Origin: Rhizobium sp.
GTDB lineage: Bacteria; Pseudomonadota; Alphaproteobacteria; Rhizobiales; Rhizobiaceae
Length of the DNA: 10,475 bases
NCBI GenBank assembly: GCA_003501385.1
Contig: DNPN01000262.1
Span: 4,486 to 14,960, forward strand
Reading direction: 5' to 3'
This document shows, one piece after another, positions 1 to 7,000 of the stretch; position 1 is the first letter of the stretch; each line of letters opens with the position of its first letter. The notes beneath the pieces are model-generated. The model was not told where the DNA came from. It worked only from the letters and a program-made list of their open reading frames with translations, and searched no databases. Both the position numbers and the translations under genes were made by a program.

Positions 1-85
1 CCACTTTTCCCTGACAAACTCTAACACAATATGATCTTTTCAGATATTCGTGGAATTTCCCTTATATTCTTACAATTGCCATACG

Positions 86-193
86 TTATTGCAGGTTGCA
101 GTCGCACCGAGAACAAGGGTGGTCTTCATGACGGTCCTGCTGGTAAACGGGGCACGCCGGCCAGGTTGCTATGTGTTTTCCGAGCATTGCCAT
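86..193 (-). CDS. possible small Cys-rich protein (35 aa)
   Basis: Not recognised as a known gene. The ORF starts with ATG at 193 and ends with TAA at 86-88. It is preceded by a good Shine-Dalgarno (GGGGAG at 202-207, 8 bases from the ATG). It lies 70 bases downstream of the DUF2267 gene on the same strand, so it could share that transcript. The second half holds a CPVY segment followed by CSRCDCNL near the C-terminus. This recalls the CPxC...CxRCxxxL pattern of small zinc-ribbon proteins, but the second Cys of the first knuckle is Tyr. It could be a genuine micro-protein, a decayed remnant of a longer zinc-ribbon gene, or chance. Only the ribosome binding site and the Cys pattern support it. 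Confidence 0.28.
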   Translation of the reverse strand: MAMLGKHIATWPACPVYQQDRHEDHPCSRCDCNLQ

Positions 194-263
194 TTGGTTC
201 ACTCCCCACAAGGTTGATCTCTCACCGGCGATCTGGAATCGGGCCCCTGTAACTCGCTCTCGA

Positions 264-683
264 TCACACCTCCCAAAATTCGCGGGCTTCCTTCGACAGT
301 TTTTCGAGATAATGATCAAATCGCGCCAAATCGACATGTTTGCGGAGCGCTTGAGCAACATCACAAATACAACTTTCAGGAGAAAAATTATGTTCCTTGC
401 GCAGGGATTGGGCGTCTATTGTCATGGTAGCACGGTCAGCGAAAGCCTGTTTAGGCTCATCGAGATTCCAGTCTGCCACGAAAATCGCGCGCGTTACGGG
501 TGGCAGGACATTCGCGAAGCCGAGCGCTTCGCGATAATCCAGACGCTTGCGAAATGCAAACAACACGCCCTGTATCATCGTATAGGTCTGATTTCGCGTT
601 GCCAAATGGGCATTGCTACGCGCATCCACCATAAACCGCTCAAAATCCTCGCTTGCATGTTGGATTTCCATGGGTATTGGCAT
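264..683 (-). CDS. DUF2267 family protein
   Basis: A 139-residue soluble protein of the DUF2267 family (Pfam PF10025), recognised from its overall sequence. Near the N-terminus it has EIQHASEDFERF, then a conserved core around GVLFAFRKRL and FANVLPPVTRAIFVADW, and a C-terminal helix ending EFWEV. The molecular function of the family is not known; it is a compact helical domain often found in soil and marine proteobacteria. I chose the ATG at 683 (protein begins MPIPMEIQ) rather than the ATG at 698. An AAGGA Shine-Dalgarno lies 7 bases before it, while the upstream ATG has no clear one, and relatives I remember begin with a similar MPxPMEYQ. The gene follows the cluster terminator on the same strand, so it is probably a separate transcription unit and a flanking gene rather than a biosynthetic one. 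No signal peptide or membrane segment is visible. Confidence 0.85.
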   Translation of the reverse strand: MPIPMEIQHASEDFERFMVDARSNAHLATRNQTYTMIQGVLFAFRKRLDYREALGFANVLPPVTRAIFVADWNLDEPKQAFADRATMTIDAQSLRKEHNFSPESCICDVAQALRKHVDLARFDHYLEKLSKEAREFWEV

Positions 684-690
684 TTTACTG

Positions 691-695
691 TCCTT
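691..695 (-). promoter_or_regulatory. Shine-Dalgarno of the DUF2267 gene
   Basis: AAGGA on the minus strand, 7 bases upstream of the ATG at 683. It lies inside the reading frame if the ATG at 698 were used, and is therefore the main reason for choosing the shorter start. Confidence 0.7.
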
Positions 696-737
696 CATTC
701 ATTCTGGGTATTGTAGAAATTATCAGGGGAAATTGGA

Positions 738-760
738 CATCGGTTCGGATCAATCCGATG
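738..760. repeat. imperfect inverted repeat upstream of the DUF2267 gene
   Basis: The arms CATCGG (738-743) and CCGATG (755-760) flank 11 bases that themselves contain CGGAT...ATCCG. The element lies between the operon terminator and the DUF2267 start, where a promoter for that gene should be, and could be an operator for a dimeric regulator. It has no U-tract in either direction, so it is not a convincing terminator. A -10-like TACAAT (minus strand, near 704-709) follows at a suitable distance from the start, but no good -35 is visible. The role is a guess. Confidence 0.3.
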
Positions 761-765
761 CGGCA

Positions 766-813
766 ACAAAAACTTAAAACATCGTGCCAATTCCGATTTT
801 CTGCACGATGCTT
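766..813 (-). terminator. rho-independent terminator of the NRPS/trans-AT operon
   Basis: On the minus strand an 11-bp stem is formed by AAGCATCGTGC (813-803) and GCACGATGTTT (787-777), with one G-U pair and a 15-base loop. The stem runs into T-rich sequence: the final TTT of the stem, then TAAG and TTTTT. It begins 12 bases after the stop codon of the AT-AT-ER gene, the expected place for the end of the biosynthetic transcript. The long loop and the interrupted U-tract make it a moderate rather than a perfect terminator. Confidence 0.7.
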
Positions 814-825
814 TAAGATTCACCA

Positions 826-3800
826 TCACACATTCAGCAAATGCTTCATGACCTTGTCTACATGTCGGGCAGACCAGTGCTCCAATGGGGTTCCCTGAAC
901 ATTCTGGTTGAACGCCCCAAGCGCGGAACCGGTGTAGATGGCATAATCCACAACCCGATCTGGCTGCGCACGCTGAGCGAGAAAAAAGCTCTCGCTGATA
1001 TAATCCGAAAAGACTGCCGCCATTTGAGCCTTGGGAGATAGGCTTGCTACGTCATTCTGGCCCGGGCGGGGCCTAAGGTGTCGCACAGCCTCATCAAAGC
1101 TTTTGCGCAAAATGGTTTTCTCGACACTTTGCCGTGTGGCTGGAGGCACCTCATTGATCGCCTCATAATCACGCCAGAGGCCGAGCAATCTAGACGCGCG
1201 AGCAGGAAAAAAAACACCGCGTTTGAGCATACGGGCGCGCATGCCATAATCGAACAGGGGACCAAACGGCGCAATTTCAACATCATTGATTGACATTTTT
1301 GCCAGCAAATCTTTGGCCGTAGCACTGGTTGCAGCCTCAATCGTACACTGAGTGACGGAACCGAGAATAATGAACTCCGCCCCCAGTGCCACAGCCGCCT
1401 TGACAGACGCTGGCGTTCCCAGACCACCCGCCGCTCCTATGTGAACACGTTCGCGGCCATCCGCCATCGCATCACGCAGGTCAATCACCGCAGGCAGCAA
1501 GGTCAACAGACTAGCACCAGACCACAACCAGCCCCCCTCGCCCTCGACACAGAGATCGGTTGCCACAGGCACGCGCTCAAAAGCACGTTTTTCCGTTTCG
1601 GATATATCGCCGGTTTCAATGAGCTGACGCAGCAAATCCGGTGATGGTGGCTGAAGGAAAATCTGGGCCGTCTCCAAGCTGGAAACCTTGGCGATAATTT
1701 TACCACCCTTGCAGCGGAATTTGGCAAGCGCTGGCGAAATCTTTAAAAAGCCGGACACTTCAATGGTTTCAATTCCCAAGCGAAGATAGAGATTAACCAG
1801 CTTGTTTTCCCGCTCTGGAAGGGCCTCAAAGGTGAGATTTGCACCAAACCCCTTCATGACACCAAGTTCCGTGCCTATCGCTTGCAACTGGCTTTCTACC
1901 GTATCGACATCAAGACCACCGCTACCCAAAAAGCCAAGCATACCGCCATGTCTGGCCAACCTCACCAGCATATCCCGCCCGGAAATTCCACCATAGAGCC
2001 CACCGGCGAGGCATGCCTGTTGCAGGCCATAGCGGCGGCGAAAACTTTCCGAGCCAAAGCCTGCATCATGAGGCCCAACGTCCCTGGCCACGGACAGGAT
2101 GTTCCGAGATGCTGGCGAGGGTTCAATCACAGGCAATCCTGCACCTCTGTTCGGTTCAGCAATCGCAGCCTCTGGTTTCGGCGCGGAGTGCAACTGATCC
2201 GGTGTTAACTCCAACGGCGTCATGTGTCTGCGGATCGAATCCACCGTGCGGGTCAGCACGGTTCCGGGACCAAGTTCCTCAAATGAGAAATCCCCATGCG
2301 CCATTAAATAGCGCACGGTTTCAACCCATTGCACAGTCGCCACAATTTGCTCCGTCAAAGCATCGCGGATATCTTCACGACGATGCGGCCTACCGGTGGT
2401 GTTGGCAATCACCGGAAAGCGGGGCGTTTTAAACTCCACCGTGTTCAACAGGCTCCGAAAACGGTCAGCCGCCCGCCGCATATAGCGCGAGTGGGCCGCA
2501 GCGCTGACATTGAGCATCATGAAGCCTGCCTGCCGTGCCTCAAACGCGGGCCTGGCAAGGCCAAGGACATCAATCGGGCCAGACAGCACTACCTGGTCTG
2601 CCTTGTTGTGGCCGGCAATATCAAGCGCATCAAAACCAGCGTCGCTCAGAATGGTTTTCACCGCCTCCAGCCTCAAACCGATAACGGCTGCCATGCCGCC
2701 TTCCGTTTCTGCACTCATGAACTGCGCCCGCTGGCGTACAAGCTCAAGTCCGGTTTCAAAGTCGAAGCATTCCGCTGCAAAAAGTGCCGAGTATTCACCA
2801 ATGGAATGGCCTGCAAGGAACGCGGGCGGCGGGCCACCGTCCTGCTGCTTGGCCAGATAGCTCAAGGATTCCACAACATAGAGTGCCGGCTGGGTAAATT
2901 CCGTCAGCTTCAGGCGATCGTCTGGGTCAAGACGGCACAGTTCGTCAATCGAATATCCCAGAATGGCATCAGCGCGCGCAACATGCTCGGGAAACCGCTT
3001 GAACAGATCGCCCTGCATGCCTTTTTCTTGCGAACCCTGGCCCGGAAATCCGTAAACTTTCATGGAAATCTCCTTCTGCGCAACGGGCGTTGGTCTGATA
3101 AGGCCCAGGCGCTGTGCTGATGTTTCAGCCTCCCGCAACAGCCGCGTATCCTGTGAAAACGGGCTGAGCAAAGGCAATGATATCGAGTGTGAACCGGATG
3201 TAAAATTGGCCTTCAAATGATTGTGCAAACCACCGGAAGGGCCGAGATCAAAATAGACGTGCGGCCCATGCTGTTCCAAAGCCGCAACAGTTGCCGAAAA
3301 CTGGATGGGCATGCGCAATGCATTCCACAGATGCGCAGCATTGGGTGCCGCAACCACCCCCTGGGTGGCACAGGAAAAAAATGGAATGGCGGCCTTCGCA
3401 AAGGAAAAGCCTTTGAGTTTGTTGTGAAAATCGGCTTCAAAACCGTCCATCAACCGCGAATGAAAGGCATGGCGTACCGGCACCATCTGATGCGGAATGT
3501 TGCGTGCCAGCAGAAATCGTGTCACCTCGTGTAAGGAATCATTCCTGCCGCTGACGATAAAGTGGTTGGCACTGCTCACCCCGGCAATTTCTGTTGCCGA
3601 ATACAACACACTTTCCTGCTCATAGAGGCTGCGGTTTGCCAGAATGGCCAGCATGCCCCCTTCCAGTTCGGGGGAAATAAGACCCGCGACGGAGCTGACC
3701 GTCCTGAGGCATTCGTCGGCACTCAGCACAGAGGCTGCAACAGCTGCGGCAAATTCGCCAAGGCTGGTCCCCATCACCTTATCAGGCCGGATACCACGGT

Positions 3801-4065
3801 CCGCCAAAAGATCAACCAGCGCCAGTTCCAGCATGACAATCGCCGGGTTGGTCAGCAAGACATCATCAAACACCTCGGTTTTGCCTATCCGGGCATCAAA
3901 CAATGTTGCCAGAACAGAGACGCCCGTGATGTTCTTGAGCAGATCATCACTTTTTTCAAGGCTGGCCCGAAAGACCGGTTCTTGATCAAAAAGCGCCCGC
4001 CCCATGTGAAAATATTGCGAGCCCTGCCCTGCGAAGCAGAAAACAATCGAGTTTTTCTGGGTCAC
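826..4065 (-). CDS. trans-acting AT-AT-ER protein of a trans-AT PKS (acyl hydrolase-like AT, AT, PfaD-type enoyl reductase)
   Basis: A 1,079-residue cytoplasmic tridomain protein with the same architecture as MmpC of the mupirocin pathway. Domain 1 (about residues 5-315) is an AT fold with GQGSQ at 13-17, nucleophile motif GTSLGE (Ser101) and AFHS (His202). The usual Arg in the VxxRxxxM segment is Val126, which suggests a proofreading acyl hydrolase (PedC type) rather than a malonyl transferase. Domain 2 (335-615) is an AT with GQGSQ, GHSIGEYSALFAA (Ser421), carboxylate-binding Arg446 and SAAAHSRYM (His525); it should load extender units onto carrier domains in trans. Domain 3 (about 675-1079) is an FMN-dependent enoyl reductase of the PfaD/PksE family with GAAGGLGT (877-884), QCTIEA, LKRGVFFPARA and the terminal GSALGAFNQNVQG segment. 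Its SGGHTD region reads EGGWLW. The start is GTG and overlaps the stop of the NRPS gene (GTGA), so translation is coupled. A strong internal ribosome binding site precedes Met335, so a 745-residue AT-ER product is also possible. A terminator follows the gene. Confidence 0.93.
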   Translation of the reverse strand: MTQKNSIVFCFAGQGSQYFHMGRALFDQEPVFRASLEKSDDLLKNITGVSVLATLFDARIGKTEVFDDVLLTNPAIVMLELALVDLLADRGIRPDKVMGTSLGEFAAAVAASVLSADECLRTVSSVAGLISPELEGGMLAILANRSLYEQESVLYSATEIAGVSSANHFIVSGRNDSLHEVTRFLLARNIPHQMVPVRHAFHSRLMDGFEADFHNKLKGFSFAKAAIPFFSCATQGVVAAPNAAHLWNALRMPIQFSATVAALEQHGPHVYFDLGPSGGLHNHLKANFTSGSHSISLPLLSPFSQDTRLLREAETSAQRLGLIRPTPVAQKEISMKVYGFPGQGSQEKGMQGDLFKRFPEHVARADAILGYSIDELCRLDPDDRLKLTEFTQPALYVVESLSYLAKQQDGGPPPAFLAGHSIGEYSALFAAECFDFETGLELVRQRAQFMSAETEGGMAAVIGLRLEAVKTILSDAGFDALDIAGHNKADQVVLSGPIDVLGLARPAFEARQAGFMMLNVSAAAHSRYMRRAADRFRSLLNTVEFKTPRFPVIANTTGRPHRREDIRDALTEQIVATVQWVETVRYLMAHGDFSFEELGPGTVLTRTVDSIRRHMTPLELTPDQLHSAPKPEAAIAEPNRGAGLPVIEPSPASRNILSVARDVGPHDAGFGSESFRRRYGLQQACLAGGLYGGISGRDMLVRLARHGGMLGFLGSGGLDVDTVESQLQAIGTELGVMKGFGANLTFEALPERENKLVNLYLRLGIETIEVSGFLKISPALAKFRCKGGKIIAKVSSLETAQIFLQPPSPDLLRQLIETGDISETEKRAFERVPVATDLCVEGEGGWLWSGASLLTLLPAVIDLRDAMADGRERVHIGAAGGLGTPASVKAAVALGAEFIILGSVTQCTIEAATSATAKDLLAKMSINDVEIAPFGPLFDYGMRARMLKRGVFFPARASRLLGLWRDYEAINEVPPATRQSVEKTILRKSFDEAVRHLRPRPGQNDVASLSPKAQMAAVFSDYISESFFLAQRAQPDRVVDYAIYTGSALGAFNQNVQGTPLEHWSARHVDKVMKHLLNV
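3069..3075 (-). promoter_or_regulatory. internal Shine-Dalgarno before the second AT domain
   Basis: AAGGAGA on the minus strand, 5 bases before the ATG at 3063-3061. That ATG encodes Met335 of the AT-AT-ER protein, and the sequence after it (MKVYGFPGQGSQ) is exactly how freestanding trans-ATs begin. It is a better ribosome binding site than the one at the annotated GTG start. It may drive separate synthesis of a 745-residue AT-ER protein, or it may be the relic of a formerly separate gene. Confidence 0.65.
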
Positions 4066-7000
4066 ACGGCACTCGCAGCACGCACATCGCTGATGCGCGC
4101 CGCCCCTTCACGCACAATGGCTCCAGCTTTTGCCCGCGCCGCCGAGGCTTGGGCGATCTCGAGGAGGGTTGAAACGGTTCCGGTACTATGGGCAGCAAGC
4201 CGTTCCACCACCGCCCGGAAGGCAGCGAGAAGACCCGCCACGCTTTGATCATCAAACTGCGTCTGATCATAGGATATGTGCAGACTGATGGCTTCCGTGG
4301 GAAAAACATCAACGCGCAGTGGATAGCCAAGCTTGGAGAAGAAATAACCCGCGCCAAACCGCTCGGAATTATGAGTTCCAACATTCTGGAACACCAGATA
4401 GCTCTGGCTTGGCGGCGTCAGGGGTGGCAACTGCGCCCAATCAAGAGCCTTGTCCAGACCAATCAATTCATGTTGACTAAGTTCCACCAGACCGTTCAAC
4501 ACTTCTGCCAGAAAGACGCCAAGCGGACGGGTTGGCTCCAACAAATTGCGCAATGGAAGAATACTCAGGCTCGGCCCCACCATGGTTTCAACCCCGGATG
4601 GACCGGACGAGCGGCCAGCGAGCAAAACCCCGTGCACAACATCGATATTGCCCGTCATGGCAGCTATTACCGCACTCCACGCCGCTTGAAAAAACGCATT
4701 GAGGGGAACATGTCGCTGCTTTGCTGCATCCCTGAGCGCCAGAGAGACAGATGGCACCAGAGATACAAACTGCCGTGCGTATCGCACAGTGGATGATGGC
4801 AACGTGGCACGATCCCGGCAAGGCAAGCGAGCCGTCCGCTCAAAACCGGAGGTTCTTTCCAGCCAGTAGCGCCGGGCAGCGTCGAGATCCTGCCGGTTGA
4901 CGTGCTCGACAAACCTGCGGAACGCCATGGCTGCGGGCGGATCATAGGGCCGCCCATTGTTCAAGGCATCAAGACGTTCCAGCAATTCATCGGTCAGCAA
5001 ATTATAGCTCCAGCCATCCAGGCACAAAAAGCTGAAGCTCATCACGCACAAGGATGTTTCATTGTCGATCTCTGCCAGAAAATAGCGCATGGCCCCGGGG
5101 GTTTCCGGCTCGATACCGCGTTGGCGGTCTGCTTCCAGATAGGCTTCCAGCGCCGCATCCTGCTCGGATGGCGAACGGGACCGCCAGTCCTCCATCACCA
5201 GCTCCTCCTCGACCGTGTCATAAACGATCTGGCGGGGAACATCCCCGGACCAATCGAATGCTGTGCGCAAGATGGGATGGGTTGCAATCTGTTCCCGCAA
5301 TGCCCGGCGGAACACCGCTTCTGTCGCCGACGAGGTTGCAACCGTGGTACAACGGTGGACCTGAAAAAGGCCCGGGGTGCGATGCTTGAGCAGATAATGC
5401 AGCGCAAAGGTCTGGAACGGGGTCAGGGCGTAGCTGTCAACCACCTGCCCAAAAGCAGCATCCGGCACGGTGTCTGCCTTGACAGCCACAGGCAACGCAT
5501 GCCCGGCCTCAACAATCGGGATCGTTGCGGCTGGAACGGACTCTGATGTTTTATCCACTATTGTCGCCAGAGCTGCCAGACTGTCATAGCGAAAAATCAT
5601 TTGTGGTGTGAGTTCAATGCCTCGGTTGAGCGCCTTGCTGACAACCTGAACACTGCGAATGGAATCGCCACCCAGTTCAAAAAAATTCGCCTCCGCATCC
5701 AGAACATCAACCCCCAACACCTCAGACCACACCTCACTCAATGCTTTTTCCGTGGCGGTTTGCGGTGCCCGCCGAATGGCAGACCTGTCTTCCGGCGGCG
5801 GCACAAGGGCGTGCAGCGCGCCACGATTGAGTTTGCCGTTGCTGGTGACCGGAAACGCCGGAACCAGCACAAAACTTGCGGGACACATGTGACTTGGCAA
5901 TCGATCAGCGAGATAGGATCGCAACTGGCCTGTCGAGACAGAAACCGTTCTGTTGCGAGCGGGCGTGGTGGCCAGCTCTGTCGAGGGCCGGGACAACAGG
6001 TGACCATATTGCGGCCATTCGCTGATCGGCTGAACAGATCGGCCCGGCGGCAAAAGCACCACGGCATAATCCCCGCTGACCGCCTTCGGCATGGGTGCGA
6101 CCACGGCACGCCAACCGCGACGTTGCGCAAACAGCCACCATGATTCAGGATCAAGCGCCAGATCAATATCGCCATTCAGCGCGCGCAAACCCCAGATCCG
6201 ATAGCTGAGATCAGCAAGACTTTCGCTGTCATCAGCGCTGTTGAGTGCTGCCATCAGCGCCTTGGTCAGTGCCAGCCGCTCATTGGTGATCCCCAGAACC
6301 GCCACCAACTGGTCACCCGCATGGGCCAGATGATGCTCAATCTGATCAAGGGCTACGATATCTCGCCCCCAGACCAGCTGTATCTGCGGCACCTCGGCTG
6401 TCTGCACATCCCGCACCAGGGTGACGTCGTAGCGAAAACGGGTCATCTCATCGGAACGGCGACCGCGCCGCAGTTCAACTTCCAGATGACCAATACGGGG
6501 CTCCTCCTGCTTCAGCCGGGAGAAGAAACACGGGTCGATGACCAGTTCCTTCTCCGCATGCTGGCTGAGACGGCGTTTGAGATCGGCAATCCTGGCATTG
6601 GGGCCAAGACGCGACATTTCCAACTCGGCCTGAAAATCGGGCAAAGTCTCCAGATTGCGAATGTCACCCATATAAATTGCGCCGCCGGGCGAAAGCCTGT
6701 CCAGCAGGCCCGTCAAAACCGTGTTCAGATACGCAAGATCGGGGAAATACTGGACGACCGAGTTGAAAACCACAAGGTCGAAATGTTCGTCTCCGAGCGC
6801 TGCCAAATCGTCGGCTGCGGCCTGTTTCAGCACCACATGCGCAAGCTCTGGCTGCTGCTCGACCAACCGCTGCTGAATGAAGGAAAGACCGGTCTTTGAA
6901 ATATCCGTGCCCAGATAGGCCTGACAATAGGGAGCAACCCGCCTCATGATCAGGCCGGTGCCAACCCCGATTTCCAGAACCCGTTGTGGCTTGCGAGCAA

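Noticed and set aside
10..40. A plus-strand promoter (CTGACA ... TATGAT) in the AT-rich left edge
   Set aside because: The spacing between the two hexamers is only 13 bases and no plus-strand gene follows.
684..698. The upstream ATG at 698 as the DUF2267 start
   Set aside because: It has no clear Shine-Dalgarno, and its first codons contain the AAGGA that serves the ATG at 683.
171..716. A 181-codon plus-strand frame over the DUF2267 region
   Set aside because: The minus-strand frame matches the DUF2267 family along its length and has a proper ribosome binding site; the plus frame has neither.
1515..1550. A frameshift or read error as explanation for the missing His in the ER
   Set aside because: The frame is continuous on both sides with conserved residues in register, and removing one G from the six-G run gives no His-containing motif.
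2329..3120. A 263-codon open frame on the plus strand, and similar ones at 3562-4248 and 4902-5546
   Set aside because: All lie antisense to conserved AT or C domains and show no recognisable domain.
4155..5441. An epimerase domain at the end of the NRPS
   Set aside because: Epimerase domains also keep HHxxxDG, and the VGPSLSILPLR and DGWS segments fit a condensation domain better; the A-MT-PCP order also gives no other support for D-residue formation.
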